Shown piece after piece: positions 1 through 7,880 of a stretch of 11,465 nt of DNA (position 1 is its first letter; each line of letters begins with the position of its first letter). The notes beneath the pieces are model-generated. The model was given only the letters and a program-made list of their open reading frames with translations, made no database searches and was not told the DNA's origin. This DNA comes from Echinostoma caproni (Eukaryota > Platyhelminthes > Trematoda > Plagiorchiida > Echinostomatidae), in contig UZAN01049094.1 in assembly GCA_900618425.1 (NCBI GenBank), positions 1,462 to 12,926 on the forward strand, written 5' to 3'. A program made the position numbers and the translations under genes.

Positions 1-11
1 ATATATAATCG

Positions 12-136
12 GTTTTTACAACCATCAACATGCATTTTCACGCGCCAGTTTTGGGTGCTATCCAAAAGAGTTCAGGACATCAGACTAGTGGCACACATTT
101 TGTATAAAACACAATGTGATGAGCGAGAATCGTTGT
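12..136 (-). repeat. Second, diverged copy of the retrotransposon 3' tail
   Basis: Two blocks align with 316-416 at a nearly constant offset. First, a GTTTTTAC...CCAT start is followed by TTTCA-(C/T)GCGCC-(A/G)-GTTTTGG (positions 36-54 against 341-359). Second, an ACATTT-TG-ATAAAA block continues into AATG-GA-GA-CG-GAAT (96-130 against 378-411). Similarity stops before any reverse-transcriptase codons, so this would be a severely truncated insertion of the same family, or an internal tandem duplication of the tail. The orientation given is that of the copy attached to the reverse-transcriptase remnant. Confidence 0.55.
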
Positions 137-311
137 CGGTGCTCTGTCTACTTTGAAAAACATACTACAGATTGTGTAATTGAGAAGAGTATCAACTTCA
201 AATACAAAACTTCGAAATCGGATTATGTCCTCATTGTTCGTGACTTAGTATCCAGGCAGAATGTGATGAAAATTTGGATGAATGAATGACAATATGGAGG
301 GTTCAGTTCAG
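137..311. other. Spacer between the two retroelement tails
   Basis: About 175 bases of AT-rich sequence separate the two tail copies. I see no reading frame, splice-bounded exon or simple repeat in it. It may be host intron between two insertions, or the remaining part of one tandemly duplicated element. Confidence 0.4.
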
Positions 312-1341
312 TTCTGTTTTTACCACCATTACCTGTACACTTTCATGCGCCGGTTTTGGTTACTGTCTTTTGGCCATACATTTGGATAAAAGAGCAGAAT
401 GAAGATCGGAATGTTGAGAGAGCAGAGGCAAAGGGAAGATAGTTAATTCATATAGACTGAGTTTGCAAGAATAATGAGTGAATGCGTGAGCACCACTGTT
501 TGCGACACCCAGCCATATCGCTCAGTGTCTCTAACCAGCGATGACGGTGATCTCGGGGTCCCCATCTAAGGATTCTACTGGGACCTATTTGATCCAGTCT
601 CCTGGTTAGGGTTTTCATACCGTCATACCAGGTCTTAGTTTGACCGCCCTTGACCTTTTTTCATCTGCTACCTGCCTCTGCAAACATCGCTCACAGTGGA
701 AACCTATCTGGTGATATGCGCTGCACATGTCCTAACCAGCGTAATCTATGAAGATCAACCATTTGCTCCAGTGGACGACCGTGATTATCTTAAGCTCGCC
801 GTCTAACCTCAGCATTGCTCGTCTGGTTTCCGCATCAGACTCGTGCAATGCGATGTAGACGCCGATGTTCCAACACCGACAAACTATTTTTACCGTGTTC
901 TCGAAATGGCCAAGACTCTGTACCGATTAACGGTACTGGCCGAACTGCTACAGCATATACTTGACCCTTCACGGACAGCCGAATCTCGGGACGGCGCTAC
1001 AGATGTCTCAAGTTGGCAAATGCCAACCGAACCTTCTGTATGCCCTCTGTATGATCAGAGGTGCACACAAACGAAACAAGGCCGTCCACACAGCAAGGCG
1101 GTCGGAGTTCTGTTACGTTGTTGCGTGGCCTATTTGGACTGATGGAACGAGGGAGCTAATTTTTAAGATCAGAATCACAGCTGGGACGGAATGCCCTAAA
1201 AGTGTTCAATAAACAAAAAAGACGATGACAGAACAGAGACCAAACTTCATTCTCCAGAATGACACACAGAGGTGCAAACGTCCGTGTACGCAAACTGTAT
1301 CCGGGTGCTTGCTGCATAACTTGGACCGTTAGACAGGTCAT
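312..1341 (-). mobile_element. 5'-truncated non-LTR retrotransposon copy (RTE-like) with 3' tail
   Basis: The element consists of the decayed reverse-transcriptase end (448-1341) followed on the minus strand by about 135 bases of 3' untranslated tail (312-447). It lies on the same strand as the DGK-like gene and most likely sits in the intron after exon 1892-1790. The tail is recognisable because a diverged second copy of it occurs at 12-136. The left boundary is set by loss of similarity between the two tails near 312-316; the right boundary is uncertain. No target-site duplication could be identified by eye. The clade (RTE-like) is inferred from the C-terminal motifs only. Confidence 0.7.
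448..1341 (-). pseudogene. Decayed C-terminal part of a non-LTR retrotransposon reverse transcriptase ORF
   Basis: Read on the minus strand in one constant frame, this stretch of nearly 900 bases gives recognisable landmarks of the end of a LINE-type polyprotein: RLAFANLRHL, a degenerate GTESWP segment (the usual form is GSETW), VLEHRRLHRIARV, NAEVRRRA, LHRLRWLGHVQRI, GGQTKTWYDGMKTLTRRLD and WGPRDHRHRWLETLSDMAG. The order and spacing match the post-catalytic region of RTE-like elements common in flatworm genomes. In-frame stops occur at 1156-1158, 997-999, 835-837, 790-792, 691-693 and 661-663, with the natural end at 448-450. The upstream part (about 1160-1341, with RTFAPLCVILENEV) is far more eroded and its assignment rests mainly on being in the same frame. 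The catalytic YADD region is absent, as expected of a 5'-truncated copy. Nothing functional can be made from it. Confidence 0.85.
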
Positions 1342-1789
1342 TGTGAGCTAAATGATATATAATAATCCGTTTGGACACCGGTGGATCATAAAACATAATT
1401 AGACTATATTCTACCATTTTCAGAGCTCCATATCAATTTAGGTGATTTCTTTAATAAACTCTATAGAGATTAGTAAATTAGGAATGAGGAGAGTTTATAG
1501 CGGTCAAGATACAATGGGGCTGTTGCCTCCCAGTAAATACCAGAGTGTGAAAATTATGAAAACGTTACTGACTATGATTTTTCATGTATCTGAAACGCTA
1601 CAAACAGTTCTTTCCCTCCTGACAGCTCAAGCTAATCATCATGATAAAGTGAACTGGAATGACTCCTCAAAATACTACATTTTGACGTGTAGGGGATAGA
1701 AAATTGTTCATTCATGGGCATGCAATGAAAGACTGACCGGTAAGCCTTTTGGAGATTGTCAAGACAGTGTCAGACACAACGATGCTTAC
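1342..1789 (-). other. Intron sequence after exon 1892-1790
   Basis: This stretch lies between donor GTAAGC (1789-1784) and the retroelement remnant. It is AT-rich on both strands. An 85-codon plus-strand frame (1442-1699) has no recognisable domain and no coding-like composition, so I treat it as chance. The next exon of the DGK-like gene, expected to finish the second RA-like domain, was looked for here on the minus strand and not found. Confidence 0.6.
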
Positions 1790-1892
1790 TTCAAGTCCAA
1801 AACGGCGTAGGGCCAAGCTAATTACATCGTGCGACGTGGTGTCCCGAGTTATGGGAACGGAGACAGGTAACAGATCAATATCGGTATATTGC
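1790..1892 (-). CDS. DGKQ: Exon of DGK-theta-like gene: start of second RA-like domain
   Basis: This is the last exon of the gene visible in the window. The acceptor on the minus strand is pyrimidine-rich and ends TTCGCAG; the donor is GTAAGC at 1789-1784. It is 103 nt: one base completing a Gly codon begun in exon 4065-3924, then 34 codons, leaving phase 0. The peptide includes the stretches LLPVSVPITRDTTSHDV and ISLALRRFGLE. This is the beta-hairpin plus first-helix pattern of a Ras-association (ubiquitin-like) fold, with a basic-hydrophobic helix ending RRFGLE. It continues directly from the IQVYPG strand of the preceding exon, which is the order in the second RA-like module of diacylglycerol kinase theta. 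The following exon, with the rest of this domain and then the lipid kinase domain, is not seen and probably lies left of position 1. Identity rests on remembered family features. Confidence 0.8.
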
Positions 1893-2711
1893 CTGCGAAG
1901 AGAATCGGGTTAAATTTAAAAAAAAATGCAAATGTGATTTTTCTCAACAACACCGAACGGGTTGACACTTCAGTCAATCAAACTGAGATGCAATATGCAT
2001 GNCATACAAAATCAATAAACGGAGTTCAGTTTTGACATGTGGTCCTCTCGACATAAATAAGGGGCTAGTGAAGTTCATGGACCTTCAATCGTAAAGTGTA
2101 CCCGCTGCGAGTGGGATCATCATCGTCCCGAATAAGTCGACCGCGTGTGTTGAGAATGCTCATTTGGCGATCATCACTACACGCTCCAAATCAATGCTCT
2201 GCGTACAGCTGAAAGAAAGCAAATAGAATTCAAGCTATATATATAAATAGTATGGCAAAAGCGGAATAAGAAATTCGACAGAACTCTCGTGTGCAGACAC
2301 AGCCTTATTTCCAGGTTTGGGAGTAAGTAAGTCGTGAGACAGTGAAATATTTCGCATCACAAAGTGCTCCAAGTTTCTCCTCACATCCCAACGAGTACTT
2401 GGCTTCGGAAAAATCAAATCAGATTAAAAAAAGATGAAATTCCTGACTGTGTTCACCACACACCTGTTCACACAGACATCATACACCTGGTCCTAGTTGC
2501 CCATGTGCTCTCGTTCCTCCAATCTATCACGTTTTATTTGTTGCCCAAAGTACTAAGTGCAAGTTGTCAACTCGAAAAGGTCGAATAAAGCGTTACCCTG
2601 GGTCAAAGCAACTCGGCCCCATTCGCATGTGTAACAGCTGCCTTTTATGGATTGAGAAAATGTATCGTGGAGTGAAAAACCATTTCCAAAACTGATCCAC
2701 AATATGAGAGA

Positions 2712-2720
2712 GGGGGGGGG
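2712..2720. repeat. Poly-G run (9 bases)
   Basis: Nine consecutive G on the plus strand inside an intron of the DGK-like gene (C-run in the transcript sense). Its length may be imprecise in the assembly. Confidence 0.9.
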
Positions 2721-3690
2721 CAAACGAATCATGGACTGGACGCGAAACACAACCGATTTGTGACTGTTCACACGGGAACAAAAATGATGGTATGTGAAGA
2801 TAAGTGAATGAAGACCATGAAGAGTGCCTGGTGCCTCTGAACAATCGAATGGGCTAATCCAAGCTGGATATTCTAAATAAGTGAATGAGTTTTGGATTTT
2901 TTTAAGAATAAGTCTCGAAATAATTTTATTATATTCAAAGTCTACGGTGCACTGCCATCATTGTTCTCTTCAAATCACAACCATATTTTACTGGATTACG
3001 AAGTTAATTAACAAAACACAGAACGGAAGCAATAGTTCGTTTCGTTTCTGTTTCAATAACACAATTTCCCATGGGTTTTGATGAATATTGTGTGATTAAA
3101 CTTGTCCCAAAAGCATTTTACAAAGGTGAATTAAACTATTCTTTATTTGGTTTGGAATCAGATTTCTCTATTTATGGAGGGAACGGCGTACCAAACCGTT
3201 CCTTCATTTGTCACTCGGGTGAAAATAACAACTGTTACAACAAAGATAAACTGCCAATGTAAAAAAATCCTTTTCCCTTTCTCCATTTCATCAACACAAA
3301 AAGACATATATGGCCATCAATTTCGCGTGCACTCATTCAGCTATAAACGCACATTTATATGATCATGTAAAACGAAGAAACTTCTCTCGGACTCATTGCC
3401 AAACACATGACTCAACCACTTTTCGGTTTGACCCTATTGAAATTGTCTCATATAAATGTGACTCTAAAGGCTTGAAAAGGAATTCACCGAAAACATATTT
3501 TCGCCTACATTCTGTGATCTTAAGAACAACTGTCTTTCTCAACATTTACATATATTTTTTCATTTTTTTTTACTCTTTTCCATTGAATATAAATTTGTAC
3601 GAACAATTTAACAAGAAGGCAGAAAACTTCAACCAAAGGGTTACCATTTGATATACGGAAATGGGGAAAATCGGACAGTGTTGGCGGAAT

Positions 3691-3713
3691 TCACACACAT
3701 ACGCACACACAAC
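3691..3713. repeat. Imperfect CA dinucleotide stretch
   Basis: A CA-rich stretch interrupted by TACG. It lies in an intron and overlaps one of the exon-like blocks (3719-3645); the Val-Cys-rich peptide of that block comes from this repeat. Confidence 0.7.
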
Positions 3714-3755
3714 GATCGCCTGGGGGCAAGGTGATGGTGGCCAACACCGCCGCAC

Positions 3756-3839
3756 ATGTAGTCGCTGTCTATATCGTAGTTTATCCGTTGCTTTCTTGCA
3801 TCGTTTGAAACAGTAAAAATATCGGCATCACCAACACTA
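3756..3839 (-). other. Possible cassette exon in the second-RA intron (unproven)
   Basis: An 84-nt block follows an acceptor-like tract (GGCTGTTTTTTCACGATACTCTGAG) and could end before GTGCGG. It runs phase 2 to phase 2, so it could be included between exons 4065-3924 and 1892-1790 without shifting frame. It would add SVGDADIFTVSNDARK and RINYDIDSDY, hydrophilic residues with coding-like composition, between the first strand and the second strand of the second RA-like module. The donor is weak. No related family sequence comes to mind. Confidence 0.2.
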
Positions 3840-3923
3840 CTCAGAGTATCGTGAAAAAACAGCCACAACTGTTAAACATCTGTTATGCTCCTCATCAGTT
3901 CATCAGTCATCATTACAACTCAC

Positions 3924-4065
3924 CCTATAGCTCCCGGGTAGACTTGAATATATTCCTTGTCTGCGAGGCGCTCGCGAAATCGAAGAATGATTTGCGGTCG
4001 ACGAGTTTCATATTGCAGTTGCGATTTAAACGAGGCCGCGGTGTGCAAACTATGCTCGGATCCGT
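3924..4065 (-). CDS. DGKQ: Exon of DGK-theta-like gene: end of first RA domain and start of second
   Basis: The exon follows a strong acceptor (a tract of T and C ending GATTTCCAG) and ends at donor GTGAGT (3923-3918). It is 142 nt: two bases completing an Asp codon, 46 codons, then two bases of a Gly codon, so it runs from phase 1 to phase 2. Its first half (QLQYETRRPQIILRFRE) closes the first Ras-association domain; a ...P.(I/F)ILR strand is the usual end of that fold. Its second half, EYIQVYPGAI, opens a second module and resembles the (K/Q)(I/V)YPG segment that follows the RA domain in diacylglycerol kinase theta. This link between the two modules is the strongest evidence for naming the gene. 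A different-frame reading of the same bases on the minus strand (4194-3925) is open for 89 codons and is a shadow. Confidence 0.85.
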
Positions 4066-4223
4066 CTGGAAATCGAACGGAGTAAAACAAAGGGTGCATG
4101 ACAATGGTACAGTTGCTTTTTTCGTTGTTTGAGCATACGAACGCCGGTTGGATGTAAAATCCATTCCAACCCCGATCCTTTCATTGTTTTGCAACCTTTT
4201 GACTCCCCCTTCTCACCCTTGAA

Positions 4224-4264
4224 TCATGTGACAAGTCTATTTATCCCTGAGATCTGTCACATGA
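4224..4264. repeat. Ten-base perfect inverted repeat with 21-base loop
   Basis: TCATGTGACA at 4224-4233 is the exact reverse complement of TGTCACATGA at 4255-4264. It lies in the intron just upstream (gene sense) of exon 4065-3924. It could form a stem in the pre-mRNA, or be two copies of a CACATG/CATGTG E-box-like site, or be chance. Confidence 0.6.
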
Positions 4265-4952
4265 CTTACGTACACTGTACCATGCTGCTCTGTCTGATGT
4301 GGTCACCAACCACCCATTCACTGTTTGTTTTCTTCGAGTCACGGAATCCTTGAATATCAATACAGGTAAAACAATAGTCGACTTTCTTTCTCAATAACTT
4401 ATCCACATAGGCTTCAGTTAGTGATAAGCCTGAACTCATATCGGGCATAAGCCTCCCCCTTCTCGATAACGTAATTGCTTGCGGGACGGGGGTATCTATT
4501 TTGCTTTCTATATTGTTTTGATTTTATTTGTCCAACGACTGTCGTAGTTCGAAGAGTCAAAACAATTTAATAATAAGCCAACAAAACTGAACACTTGTTT
4601 TGTTCACTGTTGATGGTCGGACACTCATTCCAGTTTGAAGGTAGTTGCCAGCCTCATGACTTTGTATCCCCCGCCTCCTCCCGTTCCTCGTTGAAAAACA
4701 TTTACACCATATTTTCTCTATTTTACAGAAATGGATGGCATAGTTTGTGCTTTACGAGTCCGGATTTCTTTTTTACGGATCATCAAAGATCCCAATACTG
4801 TTTTTTAAATCCCAAAAGTGAAATAACAAAAAGTTAGAAATTGCACGCAGCAAACAAAAAAGTTGTTTATCCCCCACCCAAAGCCGATTGGTTTTTGTTC
4901 TGTTCTTGTCACGTTCTTCTAACCCGTAGTTGCATCAGCGGTGTACCTAAAG

Positions 4953-4967
4953 ATATATATATATATA
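4953..4967. repeat. AT dinucleotide microsatellite
   Basis: Seven and a half uninterrupted AT units, inside an intron of the DGK-like gene. No function is suggested. Confidence 0.9.
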
Positions 4968-5107
4968 ACGGTGGATTCGTACATGTAAAACTGATTGGAT
5001 AAATTTCGTGTATACCGCAATTTGAGCACATGATTTCTTCTTCGGTTACCGCTCATCCGGATCTATTGACCGCTGCATGATTTTCCTTCTCTGTTTCAAA
5101 ACCATAG

Positions 5108-5311
5108 CCACCTGAATGCAGCTGCAACACACAGCGGTTTCTGTTCGGTAAAATCGTCACCACCACAATCACCTCTGAGGACGTGGAATTGAAGAACACG
5201 AGGGCGCACATTGTCATTGTTCACTCATGCATTGGCCGCTCCAAAAAAGACGCGGACAATTTAGTACACAACTGTCACCATTCGGATGTCCAAGCACTGT
5301 TGGAAATATAA
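5108..5311 (+). other. Unassigned 67-codon open frame with coding-like composition
   Basis: From just after a TAG at 5105-5107 to TAA at 5309-5311 the plus strand is open with many G- or C-ending codons. Stretches include KIVTTTITSEDVELKN, RAHIVIVHSCIGRSKKDAD and HHSDVQALLEI. It has no ATG, so it could only be a terminal exon; possible acceptors end at TGCAG (5120) or ACACAG (5133). It lies antisense inside an intron of the DGK-like gene. The opposite strand of the same island also reads well (5174-5112), so the composition may reflect a GC-rich island, not a gene. I recognise no family. Confidence 0.2.
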
Positions 5312-5840
5312 TCAGCGAAGAATAATCTGCACCCACTCATTCATTTTCAGTTGTCCGCTGTTTCACTAGCTCGCTTTGTCCTATACATCGATCAACTACT
5401 GAGAATAGACAGATGGGATCATTGAAGCGAGTAGGCGACACCGAGCGAAACACCAAAGGTTCATCGCGCAAGCAAGCACTTGTGAATGTTCCGTTAAATC
5501 CGGAGCACGCAGGTAGGCACGGGCACGCGCGCATATTGTACACAGACCCCAAGTTCACCAGGAAATCAAAAATGCAACATTTATTTCCCATGAACAAGAT
5601 AAAACAGGAGGGCAAAATGCACCTGTAAAACTGTCATCATTTTGCTGAGTAGCTACATACATCCTAACAGAGAATCGCAAACTACACGCATTAGGAGTGG
5701 ATTGGGTGTGTCGAGATGAGAGAGAGTAAACTGAGCAAGTGTGTACCAATTACGTGCTCATTCGGTCACCACAATACTTGAATATGTGTACATAAATGCG
5801 TTATATATCATGTGTACAGGAAAAGTTTAGTAATGGTATT

Positions 5841-5853
5841 AGTAGTAGTAGTA
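5841..5853. repeat. AGT trinucleotide run next to a splice donor
   Basis: Four AGT units followed by A. On the gene strand this reads as ACT repeats that begin 9 bases beyond the GTAAGC donor at 5867-5862. It is what makes the exon's frame appear to continue into Tyr codons past the true donor. Confidence 0.85.
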
Positions 5854-5867
5854 AATGTCACGCTTAC

Positions 5868-6038
5868 CTTTTTCGTTTAGTTCAATCAAACAGTAATCTT
5901 TTGCTTCGTCTGGAGGCAATTGGAATGCCTTTAGGGAGAGTTCAATAACTTTCTGTACCGAGACACTGCGACCCAAACTCAGATAACGGCATTGTCTTTT
6001 GCGGTATCTAGCCAAACCATCATACACGCGGACGTAAT
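5868..6038 (-). CDS. DGKQ: Exon of DGK-theta-like gene: core of Ras-association domain
   Basis: This 171-nt exon is bounded by acceptor GGTTTCAG and donor GTAAGC (5867-5862) and runs phase 1 to phase 1. The 56 whole codons start YVRVYDG and include RYLSLGRSVSVQKVIELSLK, the linker AFQLPPDEAKDY and the strand CLIELNEK. That is a textbook RA/ubiquitin-like layout: strand, basic turn, strand, amphipathic helix, then the DYCLIEL strand. RA domains bind GTP-loaded small G proteins of the Ras type or act as protein-interaction folds. In DGK theta this domain lies between the C1 domains and the kinase domain. The VRVYDG start with the RxR basic stretch is close to what I recall for DGK theta. Other RA proteins (afadin, RASSF, RapGEFs) are less likely because a second YPG module follows at once. 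The frame stays open past the donor only because of an AGT repeat at 5841-5853. Confidence 0.88.
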
Positions 6039-6859
6039 CTGAAACCGATTATGAGGAGGCAAATCATTCTGTGTGTGTTATCGAACCAGAATGAAATGAA
6101 TGATGTATAGTAATACATAGATATGTAACACTGGTATGTCGGTGATATACTGTTATCGAAGAATCTTGTGAATGAGAGACAGTTGAGTAATCTGTATCAA
6201 CAACGGAAATGAACGTGTTTATCGGTAAAATTTTAAACACGGTATAATATTCGAACACTACACGCGGAAATCTATGCAATTATGTAATGTCCTTTCATTT
6301 TAGTTTAAAAAAATGTGAGCAGTCCCTACTTTTACTGAAAAGAGTAGTGATTTTCATATTATTGCTACAAAATAAAATAACACGAAATCGCAACATGCGA
6401 TTGTTAAAAATGTAGTTGCATAGTTAGAATAAAGGACCTTAGACAAGAAATTGAACATTTCAACCAATAGAGGTTAGTGGGACAAAATCAGTTAATGTGA
6501 GTAATGGAATAATTGATTCAAAATTATTCATGAAGTTCATCATGATAACGAACATAGGCTGTTGGCAAATCCCCTTTTTTAGTTGCCGTTCCCGAACTGA
6601 CCTGATTTAGTGAAGTAGAGTTCAACTACTGATTTCATATCAAGTAGTATGAATATAAATCGAATGACGCCCGCAGACACTCAGACGGAAAGTTGCCTTA
6701 GTACTCACCATAAAAGGGTTTAACGTAAGTCCAGTCGCATTTGTTGGAAATGAACAAACTATATTTATATACATATAGCTAACTTCCTTTCTCTTATTAT
6801 GGGAAACTGACATGGAAAAACGGAATTCATTCACGCTGAACATAGACGGGTATGCTTAC
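6039..6859 (-). other. Intron of DGK-theta-like gene upstream of the RA core exon (821 bp)
   Basis: The intron starts at donor GTAAGC (6859) and ends at acceptor GGTTTCAG (6039). It is AT-rich. Minus-strand frames of 67 to 71 codons (6843-6640 and 6279-6064) have no recognisable motif and are crossed by long runs of Tyr, Ile and Ser codons typical of AT-rich intron. I see no conserved structure. Confidence 0.75.
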
Positions 6860-6961
6860 CATCAAAATCACGATCTGCCTTGTCCTTTACCGAGCGCCTT
6901 TCCATTCCAGACTCCTCCGGACTGTCCCCACTACTGGAGAATTCATCCGTGAGTGACTGAA
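6860..6961 (-). CDS. DGKQ: Exon of DGK-theta-like gene: acidic Ser-rich linker before RA domain
   Basis: Minus-strand exon ending at donor GTAAGC (6859-6854). Its single trailing G completes an Asp codon with the next exon, giving a seamless ...KDKADRDFD-D-YVRVYDG join. Two acceptors are possible, five bases apart: TTTAG (exon from 6961, entry phase 1) or TTCAG (exon from 6956, phase 0). A pyrimidine-rich tract (TTTTACTGCTTTTCTG) precedes both. The peptide includes SLTDEFSSSGDSPEESG and MERRSVKDKADRD. It is hydrophilic, acidic and serine-rich, and probably an unfolded linker of the kind found between the C1 region and the RA domain in DGK theta. By itself this exon names no family; it is supported by its phase and splice-site fit with exon 6038-5868. 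Upstream codons read through as hydrophobic LLLFCPN, which is most likely the pyrimidine tract of the intron. Confidence 0.7.
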
Positions 6962-7579
6962 CTAAATTTGGACAGAAAAGCAGTAAAACTCGGTTAGATG
7001 ACGAGGCTCGTTCAAGCATTCATGAGTGTCTGAACGAGGGGAATACACTGAAGCGATCGACGTGTGCGCAGCAAATGCGAGATTGAAAAGAGAAATTTAG
7101 TGGGCAAAAAGAAAGCTATCGGGGAAAAAATGTAGGGGTAAACAATCCCAATTGTGTGGGTGGTGTAGTAATTTTGCTATGAATAAACCAAGTGATTCTC
7201 TTGATTTTGCTACTATCAGGAAACTTTTCGAGCGTTAAATCGTCTTGATTTGTTTCATTGCTTGTGAACAGTAAGGTCTCAGATTATAGGGTTTGTCTGT
7301 TAGAGGATTCATAGGTTTAAGTTCAATTTAACACGGTAAATATTAAAAGAGGGGATAGAAGAAGGACAATACTTAAATATTAACATCAGTCTAATCCGTT
7401 TTTATAAACTGCTAAATATGTTCACATTATTGGAAAAAGAACGGTAAATTCTAACAATGTATCTTATTATGGTGACTAAAACGTCCATCTTTTAAACCGA
7501 ATCATTATTTAATAAATTCAGTCAAAAACAAACAGGTGAGAAAAATGAATTGAAGATAGTGTATCAGCAAAGCTCACAG

Positions 7580-7880
7580 GCCCAGTTGGACCGTGTGGTG
7601 TACTGGGTTCCCTGACCAGTTTGGCAATGTCTTAATCAGGTGAAATTCCTCTAATAAACAATGCAGACACCAAATATGCAAGGCTAAAGCACTCACTGCA
7701 TTCTCACTGTTCTGGATTACACTTCTTCTGATAAACAGCAGACGGGGTAAAAGTCAGTCACGAATACCTACTGTTCAGTGCTGAAACCCGGCAACCTAAG
7801 CACCGGCCGTTGGTGTGGCGAACCAAACATGGCACCGCTAGGTTGGCCGTGGTTTCGGCTAGTCAACCACTCGGATAACA
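7580..7880. repeat. GC-richer patch, possible decayed interspersed repeat
   Basis: About 300 bases stand out from AT-rich flanks in composition, most clearly CCCGGCAACCTAAGCACCGG and the TTGGTGTGGCGAACC that follows. Both plus-strand frames through the core are open for 40 or more codons and then stop, which is common in eroded transposable-element coding sequence. No motif is clear enough to name a family, and no second copy of this patch occurs in the window. Confidence 0.25.

Larger units (their letters stand above)
1893..3923 (-). other. Intron of DGK-theta-like gene (about 2.0 kb)
   Basis: The intron starts at donor GTGAGT (3923) and ends at acceptor TTCGCAG (1893). It contains an ambiguous base at 2002, a nine-G run at 2712-2720, a T-rich stretch at 3549-3571, a CA-rich stretch at 3691-3711 and a short perfect hairpin at 3180-3202. 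Two exon-like blocks near its 5' end (3839-3756 and 3719-3645) have phases that would permit inclusion as cassettes. The remaining open frames are short, biased toward Phe, Tyr and Ile from AT-richness, and match nothing I know. Confidence 0.7.
4066..5867 (-). other. Intron of DGK-theta-like gene, inside the first RA domain (about 1.8 kb)
   Basis: The intron runs from donor GTAAGC (5867) to acceptor GATTTCCAG (4066) and interrupts the RA domain just after its CLIELNEK strand. It holds an AGT trinucleotide run (5841-5853) close to the donor, an AT dinucleotide run (4953-4967), a ten-base inverted repeat (4224-4233 with 4255-4264), and a GC-richer island at about 5100-5320 that is open on both strands. 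Short frames elsewhere in it (4595-4837 plus, 4448-4266 minus, 5615-5337 minus, 5413-5628 plus) show no domain and are left unassigned. Confidence 0.7.

Noticed and set aside
843..1212. Plus-strand frames of 99 and 83 codons
   Set aside because: They are shadows of the reverse-transcriptase remnant, which reads convincingly on the minus strand.
3310..3651. 113-codon plus-strand frame
   Set aside because: The second half is a run of Phe, Tyr and Ile from T-rich sequence; there is no domain and no splice context.
3925..4194. 89-codon minus-strand frame with several cysteines (SCTLCFTPFDF, NRNCNMK)
   Set aside because: It is a different frame of the real exon 4065-3924; its upstream part is the intron's pyrimidine tract. 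The Cys spacing matches no zinc-binding domain.
5337..5628. Overlapping 92-codon minus and 71-codon plus frames (CPCLPACSGF; SLKRVGDTERNTKG)
   Set aside because: No domain is recognisable, the frames overlap on opposite strands, and the phase-correct splice from exon 5868 goes directly to 4065.
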